Shown piece after piece: positions 33,171 through 40,677 of a stretch of DNA of 64,000 nt (the stretch's first letter is position 1; each line of letters begins with the position of its first letter). Made by a program: the position numbers and the translations under genes. Where the stretch lies: NCBI RefSeq assembly GCF_017942085.1, contig NZ_JAGKSP010000002.1, positions 682,001-746,000 of the forward strand. The letters run 5' to 3'. This stretch comes from Paenibacillus lignilyticus. Lineage in GTDB: Bacteria > Bacillota > Bacilli > Paenibacillales > Paenibacillaceae. Below the pieces are notes generated by a model. That model ran no database searches, was not told the DNA's origin, and was given only the letters and a program-made list of their open reading frames with translations.

Positions 33171-33917
33171 TCAATCTTCTTTTTTACGGACAAGCTCAAC
33201 ATAATATCGACATCTGTCGCCACGTACAATGGACTGTGACAGCTCCGCTAAACGATTGTCCTGCAAGTAACCTACTCTTTCGATATATAGAGCCGGCGAC
33301 CCCTTAGGCACTTCAAGCATTTTAGAAGCGAAATCGTCTACAAGTACAGGCTCAAAATATTCCACCACATGATCCAAACTAACGGAAAATTTATTTTCAA
33401 GCAATGAATATAGCGAGTTGCATGTTATGACATCCTCTTGGGTTAAGCCCGGATATAGCTCTAAAGGTAGAAATGTCGTTTCGAGCATCTGTATTTCATC
33501 ATCGGCTAGCCGTAATCGGATTAACTTCACGACTAGTGTATTCTCGGGTAAATTCAACTTGGCCCTCACATCTGCTTTAGGCAGTACGATCTCAAATTCG
33601 ATGACTCGCGATTCGGGACGCATACCTCTGCTAGTCATATCTTGAAAGAAGCTATACAAGTTTCTTAAGCCTGTTTCGATCTTAGGCTTATTCACGAAAG
33701 TGCCTCGTCCTTGCTGTCTCTGCAAAAATCCTGCAAAAACTAGTTCGGTCACCGCCTGTCTGATCGTAGCGCGGCTGACTGAATAGGTTTCCGAAAGCAA
33801 GGATTCCGGCGGAATGGCTTCTCCAGGCTTTAGCAATCCAGACTGAATATCTCCCAGAATCTTCTCCTTAATTTGTACGTACAACGGAACCTTGCTATCG
33901 CTATTTATACGTGTCAT
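33171..33917 (-). CDS. GntR/HutC-family transcriptional regulator
   Basis: This 248-residue regulator has a winged helix at about residues 10-75 (VPLYVQIKEKILGDI, PPESLLSETYSVSRATIRQAV, QQGRGTFV) and a C-terminal UTRA effector domain (YSFFQDMTSRGM, LETTFLPLELYPGL, ALYIERVGYL). UTRA domains bind phosphorylated sugars or similar small ligands. It is the first gene of the minus-strand sugar operon, so it probably represses its own promoter in 33918-34120 and is released by a pathway intermediate. I could not settle on an operator: the region has several AT-rich imperfect palindromes. Confidence 0.92.
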   Translation of the reverse strand: MTRINSDSKVPLYVQIKEKILGDIQSGLLKPGEAIPPESLLSETYSVSRATIRQAVTELVFAGFLQRQQGRGTFVNKPKIETGLRNLYSFFQDMTSRGMRPESRVIEFEIVLPKADVRAKLNLPENTLVVKLIRLRLADDEIQMLETTFLPLELYPGLTQEDVITCNSLYSLLENKFSVSLDHVVEYFEPVLVDDFASKMLEVPKGSPALYIERVGYLQDNRLAELSQSIVRGDRCRYYVELVRKKED

Positions 33918-34120
33918 CTGCCGAATCCCACCTAAAATGTAGTATTATTGCTAATGATAAGTGTTAATCCACATTCTCGCAACGTCTTTTCTGCAAATCT
34001 CACTTATATTCATACGTACATCTCTTATGAATCTATGAGGTGGTACAGCCCCCAGCTCGTTCGCATGCTTTTCCGAATGATGAATACATTTAAGTATTCG
34101 AGGATCAGGAGGAACGAAAC

Positions 34121-35668
34121 ATGGCACATAAGAAGGAATCGTTCATGAGAGGGACGATGGCCTTATCTGTCGCTGCTTTCATCAACCGTATTCTTGGCTT
34201 TATCAGCGGCATGTTTGTCGCTCGCGCACTGGGAGCGGAAGGAATTGGCTTGTTAATGATGGCACACCCTCTCGTGCCTCTTGTCATTACGATAACGGAA
34301 CTCGGCCTGCCTGTTGCGATATCCAAGCTGGTAGCGGAAGCTTATGCTCGCGATGAGAAAGTGAAAGTCAGGCGTATCTTGCACGTATCGCTGGCGGTAA
34401 CCGGCTTCCTAAGCGTGGCGCTGACGACACTTTCCCTGCTCGGCTCCCACTGGATCGCATCCATCCTGCTGAGTGACCAACGCGCCTATTATGCAATGCT
34501 CGCGATTACGCCGATTGCGCCAATTGTCGCCGTGTCCGCGGTGTTAAAAGGATACTTCCGAGGCGTTCAGCGCATGAAGGTGATCGCCGCTTCCGATGTG
34601 CTCGAGTATTCGGTGCAGATTGCCAGTGTTCTCGCGTTGGTTCATTTGCTGCTGCCTTATGGCGTAGCCTACGCAGCAGCCGGCGCAATGGCCGCCTCTG
34701 TCATAAGCGAAGCCATCAGCCTTTCCTTCCTAGTGGTCAGCTATAAGGTGCGCGGTGAAGCTAAGCTGCCGGGCGAGACATGGACCGGCCATCTCAAACA
34801 AGGCAAAAAGACGCTCACCGAGCTGCTTCAGATCGGCCTGCCGACAACCGGTCAGGGTATCGTGCATTCGGTATACAGTGCGTTTCAGCCCTTACTTATT
34901 GCTACAAGCCTCGCGCTGGCGGGCATAAGCACGGCGCTGGCCACGAAGCAGTTCGGAATGCTGGCCGGTTACGCCTTTCCGCTGCTCTACATGCCAAGCT
35001 TTATTACGCAATCCTTGTCTACCGCGCTGATTCCGGCTATTGGAGAGGCGGCAGCGAATAAGAATGACCGGCTTATGCATGAACGGATGAATCAAGCGCT
35101 AAACTTAGGATTACTGATCGGTGCACCGGCTACCGTCATCCTGTTTCAGTGGGCGACTCCGCTTACCAAGCTTGTTTATAATGCGCCTGAAGCGGGCTTG
35201 CTGCTCAAAATATTAGCGCCGATGTTTTTCCTTCACTACTTCGATGCTCCGCTCCATGCGATTCTACTCGGACTTGGCCGGGCCAGTGCAACGCTCTGGA
35301 ACTACATCGTGTCCACAACGTTCAAGGCCATTGCCATATTCGTGTTTGGCAGCCAGTTCGGCATTGTAGGCATCACCTTCGGCATCGGAATCGGGATCGT
35401 CATGCAAACGCTGCTGAACTTCTTCTCCATATCCGGCTCGATCGGAATCTATATGAACATTCAACCTTATCTCAAAGTGGGCATCTGCATGCTGCTGATG
35501 GCGATTTGCGGGCGATGGTCCTTTGATTACCTAACGGTCGTCCAAGGGATACCGCTCCTCTGGAGCGTTGCCGGTTCCATCTCCTGCGCGCTGCTGATTT
35601 ACTTCGCTGCTCTGCTATCGATGGATGCTTTGCTAAAGGCAAGCCGATCCATTTTGATCCCGAGGTAA
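34121..35668 (+). CDS. spoVB: Polysaccharide flippase SpoVB (MurJ/MATE-like)
   Basis: This 515-residue multi-pass protein with about 14 helices belongs to the MOP superfamily (polysaccharide biosynthesis/RfbX-like). It starts KESFMRGTMALSVAAFINRI, a SpoVB signature, with ARALGAEGIGLLMMAHPL after it. SpoVB is a lipid II flippase candidate needed for spore cortex formation. AGGAGG lies about eight bases before the ATG. It is a single gene divergent from the GntR operon. Two weak hairpins follow it, at 35670-35744. Confidence 0.88.
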   Translation: MAHKKESFMRGTMALSVAAFINRILGFISGMFVARALGAEGIGLLMMAHPLVPLVITITELGLPVAISKLVAEAYARDEKVKVRRILHVSLAVTGFLSVALTTLSLLGSHWIASILLSDQRAYYAMLAITPIAPIVAVSAVLKGYFRGVQRMKVIAASDVLEYSVQIASVLALVHLLLPYGVAYAAAGAMAASVISEAISLSFLVVSYKVRGEAKLPGETWTGHLKQGKKTLTELLQIGLPTTGQGIVHSVYSAFQPLLIATSLALAGISTALATKQFGMLAGYAFPLLYMPSFITQSLSTALIPAIGEAAANKNDRLMHERMNQALNLGLLIGAPATVILFQWATPLTKLVYNAPEAGLLLKILAPMFFLHYFDAPLHAILLGLGRASATLWNYIVSTTFKAIAIFVFGSQFGIVGITFGIGIGIVMQTLLNFFSISGSIGIYMNIQPYLKVGICMLLMAICGRWSFDYLTVVQGIPLLWSVAGSISCALLIYFAALLSMDALLKASRSILIPR

Positions 35669-35669
35669 G

Positions 35670-35744
35670 AATGTTGCACACTCGGCAACATTTGCGAAGA
35701 ATTCAGCGAGACATTCCGAAAATGTTGTCCGGTAAGCAACATTT
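35670..35744 (+). terminator. Two AATGTTG hairpins after spoVB
   Basis: AATGTTGC/GCAACATT (35670-35692) and AAATGTTG/CAACATTT (35720-35744) form two short hairpins with the same stem. Neither has a clear T run, so termination is uncertain; they may be a small repeat. Confidence 0.4.
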
Positions 35745-35814
35745 AAGTTAAAAAGCGCTGTATATGACGGAAATTTCATCTAAATGCAGCATTTTAATCA
35801 ACATTTTGCCTAAC

Positions 35815-35863
35815 AAAAAAGCCGTCTCGACCGTTGCACCTGCAACCTATCGAGACGGCTTCA
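35815..35863. terminator. Terminator between spoVB and PhyH gene
   Basis: The stem AAGCCGTCTCG/CGAGACGGCTT encloses a 21-nt loop, with an A run on its plus-strand 5' side, giving TTTTTTG on the minus strand. It lies just after the stop of the minus-strand dioxygenase gene and may also stop readthrough from spoVB. Confidence 0.85.
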
Positions 35864-35874
35864 TTAATACCCCG

Positions 35875-36585
35875 CTATTGGCGTCGGCCATAGTCCGACA
35901 ATACCATGCGATCCTCAAGCAGCTTCCCGGTTTCCGCATACCTGCAATTAACCGAAGCAACTTGGAAAGCGTAAGCGCGGCGCGGCTTATCCGTATGATT
36001 TTGCTTGCTGTGATGCAGCGTTTCGCGATGAAAGAACACCGCATCCCCCGGTGCCATGGGTTTACATGGGATGCCGTTCTCCGGATCAGCGGCCCGCTTA
36101 TGGCCGCCCTCCGCGTTCAAGTTCGGCTGCCGTCCCAGCCGATGCGATCGGGGCGCAAGCCACAAGCCCGCATTGTCCTGCGTGATCGGATCAAGCGCAA
36201 TAAACCCGTTCAGCATATGCCCCAGAATATGGGTATACTGATTGTCTTGATGCCACTCCAGCCCGCTGCCATGCGGCGCTACAACGGCGTACATGCCCAT
36301 CCATATCCGCACTTTGTCGCCAAGTATAGTTTCGAAGATGCGCGCGATGTCCGGGTCCGTCAGAAAAGCAGTCGTATGGGGAAACCTGTTCTTCTCTTTC
36401 TCCACATCAATGATGGCCTGGCTTCTCCACTTGCCGTCTCCCTGCTGATTAGCAAATTCAGCATTCTCGGCATTAATGGCGTCCACCGCATGAGCTGACA
36501 GCAAGCCCGGGGCATAAAAATAACCTTCCCGATAAAATTGTTCAATCATGTCTGAGGTCAAAACAAAGTCCGTTATTTTAGACAC
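35875..36585 (-). CDS. Phytanoyl-CoA dioxygenase (PhyH) family protein
   Basis: This 236-residue non-haem Fe(II)/2-oxoglutarate dioxygenase has the metal-binding HxD in LEWHQDNQYTH and the distal His in ETLHHSKQNH, with the downstream Arg of KPRRAYAFQ expected to hold 2-oxoglutarate. Such enzymes hydroxylate many small molecules; the substrate is unknown. I start at GTG 36585, which has GGAGG ten bases upstream; the longer frame adds 43 residues overlapping the terminator region. It is alone between two terminators. It is one of four PhyH genes in the window and is not close to the others in sequence. Confidence 0.88.
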   Translation of the reverse strand: MSKITDFVLTSDMIEQFYREGYFYAPGLLSAHAVDAINAENAEFANQQGDGKWRSQAIIDVEKEKNRFPHTTAFLTDPDIARIFETILGDKVRIWMGMYAVVAPHGSGLEWHQDNQYTHILGHMLNGFIALDPITQDNAGLWLAPRSHRLGRQPNLNAEGGHKRAADPENGIPCKPMAPGDAVFFHRETLHHSKQNHTDKPRRAYAFQVASVNCRYAETGKLLEDRMVLSDYGRRQ

Positions 36586-36666
36586 TGGCTTTCCACCTCC
36601 CAGGACTGTTAATTTATAGGATATACACCTATTCTGAATGCCCCCATCCTGCCTGTCAATCCAAAC

Positions 36667-36703
36667 AAAGAAGCTAGCCGCGATTGCCGCAGCTAGCTTC
36701 TTT
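36667..36703 (-). terminator. Terminator of the alkaline phosphatase gene
   Basis: AAAGAAGCTAGC pairs with GCTAGCTTCTTT, and the minus strand continues GTTTGG. The phosphatase stop is 17 bases away. Stem and part of the loop repeat those at 24601-24643. Confidence 0.75.
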
Positions 36704-36719
36704 CCTCGTAACAAACCTC

Positions 36720-37988
36720 TTAACGGTGAGCTTTAAATCCAAGCGCCTGCATCAGCTTAGTGAAAATTTCCGTGTTCTCGAAGCTGCCTGCGAACATTTG
36801 CGCGTTCTTGCCGGTTGCCGTCACCGGAACATCCACTGCCGTATGGCCGGAAGTCGTCCAGTCTACAACAAAGTTAAACTTGGAGTTTGCAATGGCGAAA
36901 GGACCGTCTTCCTTCGAAATGCCGTCACCGGTCTCGTCATTAGCATCCACTTCTTCAATGGACAAGCCGCCTGTTTCATGGTCGGCAAGGACCAGTACAA
37001 GCGTATCCGGATTTTTCTTGGCAAAATCCTTCGCGATTTGCACGGAGCGATCCAGCTGTTGACCTGCTTTAATCGTCATTTTGGCATTGTTTTGGTGAGC
37101 GAACTCATCCGTTCCTTCCTCTTCTACCATCAGGAAGAACCCTTTTTTGTTAGCCGACAAGGTTTCAATGGCCTTCTTCGTCATATCCGGAAGGGAAACG
37201 ACCGGGTTGTAGATATCCCCTTCACCCTCAGCGCGCTGTTGGAACATTTCTTCGTTGGCGAACAGTCCAAGAAGCTTGCCGCCTTTAGCTTTTTGCATAT
37301 CCGTTTTGTTCGAAACATAGCTGTAGCCCAATTGTTTCGCTTTATTGATCAGATTGCCTTGTGTGCCTTTGCTTTTCTCCGACGGATCTTCAGCAGGCTC
37401 GTCCTGGAATTTACCCGGCTCGCCGGCTGGGTACCAGAAATCTTCGCCGCCGCCGAGAAGTACATCAATCTTGCTCTTCGTCAAATATTGCAGCGCGATA
37501 TCGCTTTGCTTGGAGCGGTCTTCGACATGGGCGCCGAACGCTGCGCCGGTAGCGTCCGTTACTTGGCTCGTTGTAACGACACCCGTCGATTTGCCTGCAT
37601 CCTTCGCGTATTCCATGATCGTTTTGACCGACTTCTTATCGGCATCCATTCCGATGGCGCCATTATACGTTTTCACTCCGCTGGCATAAGCCGTAGCAGA
37701 TGCTGCCGAGTCTGTTACAGGTACAGTGGAGCTTGTATGAATAAGTCCTACGAACGGCATAGCGTCCATTGCCAGACTGCCCTTCTCTCCGACAGTTGCC
37801 AAACGAATCGCGTTACGCGCTGCGGTCCCCATGCCGTCGCCAACGAACAAAATGACATTTTTCGTTTGCGAGGAAGCTGCTTCCGCTTTCTCATGCGAAG
37901 GCGCAGTCAGTATGCTGGTGACAACAAGTGCTGCAGCTGCAGTTACAGTAAGTGTGCTTTTGAAGCCGATTTTCTTTTGCGAAACCAT
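36720..37988 (-). CDS. Secreted alkaline phosphatase
   Basis: This 422-residue exported phosphomonoesterase of the PhoA superfamily has an N-terminal Sec signal peptide (about residues 1-38, ending HEKAEAA). The catalytic Ser is in PVTDSAASATAYASG. Metal ligands are visible at ILFVGDGMG (Asp), DEFAHQNN (His), LVLADHETGG (Asp-His) and TSGHTAVDVP (His). It resembles B. subtilis PhoA/PhoB in length and order. A well-formed Pho box lies 47-85 bases upstream, so expression should rise under phosphate starvation through PhoP. It is a single gene with its own terminator. Confidence 0.93.
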   Translation of the reverse strand: MVSQKKIGFKSTLTVTAAAALVVTSILTAPSHEKAEAASSQTKNVILFVGDGMGTAARNAIRLATVGEKGSLAMDAMPFVGLIHTSSTVPVTDSAASATAYASGVKTYNGAIGMDADKKSVKTIMEYAKDAGKSTGVVTTSQVTDATGAAFGAHVEDRSKQSDIALQYLTKSKIDVLLGGGEDFWYPAGEPGKFQDEPAEDPSEKSKGTQGNLINKAKQLGYSYVSNKTDMQKAKGGKLLGLFANEEMFQQRAEGEGDIYNPVVSLPDMTKKAIETLSANKKGFFLMVEEEGTDEFAHQNNAKMTIKAGQQLDRSVQIAKDFAKKNPDTLVLVLADHETGGLSIEEVDANDETGDGISKEDGPFAIANSKFNFVVDWTTSGHTAVDVPVTATGKNAQMFAGSFENTEIFTKLMQALGFKAHR

Positions 37989-38034
37989 TTTCCTACCTCC
38001 TAGTGATCTTTTCTATATCAGAATACTAGTAGTA

Positions 38035-38073
38035 GGTTAAGAGGATGTTTTCCGGATATGTAGTTCTTGTTAA
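38035..38073 (-). promoter_or_regulatory. PhoP-binding Pho box
   Basis: On the minus strand four hexamers follow at an exact 11-bp period: TTAACA (38073-38068), TACATA (38062-38057), AAAACA (38051-38046) and TTAACC (38040-38035). The known PhoP target in Bacillus is TT(A/C/T)A(C/T)A repeated with five-base gaps. It lies directly upstream of the alkaline phosphatase gene. Confidence 0.75.
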
Positions 38074-38167
38074 GCTGACTTTGAAATGAATTCCACTTCT
38101 TTCATATTCCTTTAATCTTTCTATGCTAGGATGGGTAATGATTCCAAAAAAGAGGAGTGATAGAAAC

Positions 38168-38605
38168 ATGAAAGCCAAAATCGTAACCCTTGCGGCAGCA
38201 TTACTGCTCATTGCAGCGTTAGCCAGCGCCTGCGGGAACAACAACGGCAATGGGAACAGCAACAATGGCGAGAATGAAAGCAAGGCGACTAACGAAACCT
38301 CCGCGAACACGACAACCGCGGAACCGGATAGCGGATCCACGGTAGAGATCAAGCTCGAAGCCAAAGATTTCGAATATGATCAGAAGGAAATTCACGTGAA
38401 GAAAGGCGATCATGTCAAAATCACTCTTCATAGCGACGACGCCGGGCATGGTTTCTCAATTGCGGATTACAATGTAGACATCAAGGGCGATGGCGATGGT
38501 GAATTCGATGCCGTGAATGCGGGCACTTTCGAATTCCACTGCTCCGTCATGTGCGGTTCCGGTCATCGTGATATGGTGGGCAAGCTAATCGTTGACGAAG
38601 CCTAA
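38168..38605 (+). CDS. Cupredoxin-domain lipoprotein with CuA-like motif
   Basis: This 145-residue lipoprotein has signal peptide MKAKIVTLAAALLLIAALA and lipobox LASAC, an Asn/Gly/Glu-rich linker of about 40 residues, and a C-terminal cupredoxin domain. Ligand-type residues read DAGHGFSI and HCSVMCGSGHRDM, that is Cys-x3-Cys-x3-His-x2-Met, the spacing of the binuclear CuA centre of cytochrome c oxidase subunit II. The usual Glu after the first Cys (CSE) is replaced by Val. ATG 38168 has GAGGAG upstream. No oxidase genes are nearby. It may be a free-standing copper electron carrier or copper-handling protein. Confidence 0.85.
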   Translation: MKAKIVTLAAALLLIAALASACGNNNGNGNSNNGENESKATNETSANTTTAEPDSGSTVEIKLEAKDFEYDQKEIHVKKGDHVKITLHSDDAGHGFSIADYNVDIKGDGDGEFDAVNAGTFEFHCSVMCGSGHRDMVGKLIVDEA

Positions 38606-38629
38606 CAAAGATTGATTTACCGAATACGA

Positions 38630-38659
38630 ATGGCTGCGCATCGCTGCGCAGCCATCTTT
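38630..38659. terminator. Bidirectional terminator
   Basis: ATGGCTGCGCA pairs with TGCGCAGCCAT around a four-base loop, followed by CTTTATT on the plus strand. It lies between the convergent cupredoxin and kinase genes, touching the kinase stop. Confidence 0.8.
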
Positions 38660-39194
38660 ATTGTAAGGCGTGCAGAATGCGATCGACCATCTCTGTCGTA
38701 CTCTGTGTACCGTCGATGACAATGTCCGAGTTTGGTTTGACGCTTCTCAGCATCTCCAGGTAAGCATCCCTGCCGCGGGATAGATAGTTGGCTAATTCAT
38801 GGCGCAAATCATCCATCGACCGATAATTATAATCGCGCAATATCCTTCGGGCTACCGCAATATCCAATGGGGTATCTATAAATACCGTCAGATCAATGAA
38901 TTCACGAATATCGTTATTCAAATAGGCAAAAGGATAATCGAGAATAAGATAGCGGAGCTCGGCATCCTGCAAATAGAGCTCGATATCATGCCTGAATGAA
39001 GTAAGATTCCATTCATTATAATCGGCTCCTCGTTCCACCCAATCACAGATGTCTTCCGGGCTTTCCTCAAAGTCATAATCGTCAAAATATAAAGCTTGCG
39101 CATGAGCTAATCGTTCAAGCAGCTGCTCGGTCAGGGTCGTCTTCCCGCCTCCGGATACAGCAGCAATGGCAATTACGAAAGGTTTTTCGTCCAT
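38658..39194 (-). CDS. Uridine kinase-like P-loop protein
   Basis: This 178-residue protein has Walker A AAVSGGGKTTLTEQL near residue 12, the acidic LYFDDYDFEESPEDI expected to bind Mg or substrate, and a lid-like Arg-rich segment (ARRILRDYNYRSM). The fold is that of nucleoside/pantothenate kinases (PRK/Udk group). Substrate specificity is not visible. GGAGG lies seven bases before the ATG. It stands alone, divergent from the next regulator gene. Confidence 0.8.
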   Translation of the reverse strand: MDEKPFVIAIAAVSGGGKTTLTEQLLERLAHAQALYFDDYDFEESPEDICDWVERGADYNEWNLTSFRHDIELYLQDAELRYLILDYPFAYLNNDIREFIDLTVFIDTPLDIAVARRILRDYNYRSMDDLRHELANYLSRGRDAYLEMLRSVKPNSDIVIDGTQSTTEMVDRILHALQ

Positions 39195-39329
39195 CGTTGT
39201 CCTCCAAAATTGTGTTCATGTTCCCATATGGAACATTTTTCCCATACCTTGCTAGCATAACACATCCGCCCCGAATTGGAATGGGCTTCCAATCCCTTCA
39301 TAAGCGCCGCATGCCGTGCATGACCTCTA

Positions 39330-39376
39330 TTGTACAGTCCCTCCAACTTGCATTATACTAATAAAATATATATTAA
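39330..39376 (+). promoter_or_regulatory. Promoter and possible operator of the AraR-type regulator gene
   Basis: TTGTAC (39330-39335) and TATACT (39354-39359), 18 bp apart, form a plausible sigma-A promoter. Just after it TAATAAAATATATATTA (39360-39376) is an inverted repeat that could be the regulator's own operator. Confidence 0.5.
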
Positions 39377-39403
39377 TGAGACGGATCGGTTTGGAGGATC
39401 AGC

Positions 39404-40552
39404 GTGAAAGATCATAGACCCCGCTATCAAATCTTAATCGACTATTATACGGACCGCATTGCATCGGAGGAATTGCGTGCAGGCGATAAGCTGCCGACAG
39501 GTCCGGAAATCGCCGAACAGTTCGGCGTGAGCGCCATTACCGTAACCCATGCCATGCGGCAGCTGGAAACGGACGGTCTGATTAAGCGAATTAAGAAAAA
39601 AGGAACCTTCGTAACGGATAGAACGCCGCAATCGCCGGCTCGCTCTCTTGCCGAATCAAGAGCTGCGGCAGGATCCGCTGCACAAGCCGCAACGCTGCCC
39701 ATCCCCGTCATTTCGCTGGTGATGCCGTTTAGCGAAACGATTGGCTATGAGATCTTCCGCGGTGTAGAGGAAGAATGCGCTGCACAAGGACTATACGTCA
39801 CGTTTCATAATTCCAAATACGACGATGCTGTCGAGCGCAGCATTATTCAGAAGCTGGCGAAGGATCGTGTCAGCGGCATCATCGTTTATCCGGTGTCCAG
39901 CTACAAGAACATCGACGTCTTCAGCCATCTTGCCATCGAGGGCATTCCGTTCACGCTCATTGATCGGAACATCGAAGGACTGGAAGCACCGCTCGTCGTT
40001 TCAAACAATATTGAAGCAGGCTACAGCCTGGCTTCGCACCTCCTCCAGCTTGGTCATACACGGCTTGCCTTCGTATGCCAATCGTGGAAAGAAGCGGTAT
40101 CCGTCAGTGACCGCTACAAAGGATACTGCAATGCGCTCATCGAAGCGGGCATTCCGCCTCAGCCCGAATGGCTGGTTAATATGGAGAAGCTTGAGGTTAA
40201 CAACGTTGCCGGCAACCCTTACGATGTGCTGCTCGACCATCTGCTTGCCATTACGCCAGCGCCTACAGCTGCCGTTGCCGTGAATGATTTTACCGCGACC
40301 GGCCTGCTCAAGGCTGCGCTCCAACGAGGAATCGCGGTGCCGGAGCGGCTGTCGGTCACCGGCTTCGATAACCACTCCTTCACCGCACATCTCGAGATAC
40401 CGCTCACGACTGTCGAGCAGGACTTCTACAGTATTGGCCGGGATGCGGCGAAGCTCGTCTTAGCTCCGGCACAGGAGCGCAGCGGCTCCAAGCTTGTGCT
40501 CGGTACCAAGTTGATTGTTCGGCAATCGACCGGCGAACCTACCTCCCCATGA
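39404..40552 (+). CDS. AraR-type regulator (GntR head, LacI-like effector domain)
   Basis: This is a 382-residue repressor. Residues about 5-72 form a GntR winged helix (YQILIDYYTDRI, PTGPEIAEQFGVSAITVTHAM, KKGTFVTD). From about 100 onward it is a periplasmic-binding-protein/LacI-type sugar sensor (SLVMPFSETIGYEIFRGVE, RVSGIIVYPVSS, LSVTGFDNHSFTAHLEIPLTTVEQ). The combination is that of B. subtilis AraR. The start is GTG, with GGAGG six bases upstream. It stands 125 nt before an alpha-mannosidase gene, so its inducer may be mannose or a mannoside rather than arabinose. Confidence 0.92.
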   Translation: MKDHRPRYQILIDYYTDRIASEELRAGDKLPTGPEIAEQFGVSAITVTHAMRQLETDGLIKRIKKKGTFVTDRTPQSPARSLAESRAAAGSAAQAATLPIPVISLVMPFSETIGYEIFRGVEEECAAQGLYVTFHNSKYDDAVERSIIQKLAKDRVSGIIVYPVSSYKNIDVFSHLAIEGIPFTLIDRNIEGLEAPLVVSNNIEAGYSLASHLLQLGHTRLAFVCQSWKEAVSVSDRYKGYCNALIEAGIPPQPEWLVNMEKLEVNNVAGNPYDVLLDHLLAITPAPTAAVAVNDFTATGLLKAALQRGIAVPERLSVTGFDNHSFTAHLEIPLTTVEQDFYSIGRDAAKLVLAPAQERSGSKLVLGTKLIVRQSTGEPTSP

Positions 40553-40677
40553 CCGTTGAGCGGTCGTGGGATTTTTTTTATATATATTTTAATAAATACG
40601 GATTTACAAGAATTAGGGATCGATTTATGATTAAAGTATATTTTAATATTCCAATGGAAAAGAGGTCTGCCCTCGCT

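Noticed and set aside
36684..38003. Long open frame of 439 codons on the plus strand
   Set aside because: It is the mirror of the alkaline phosphatase gene and has no protein-like features.
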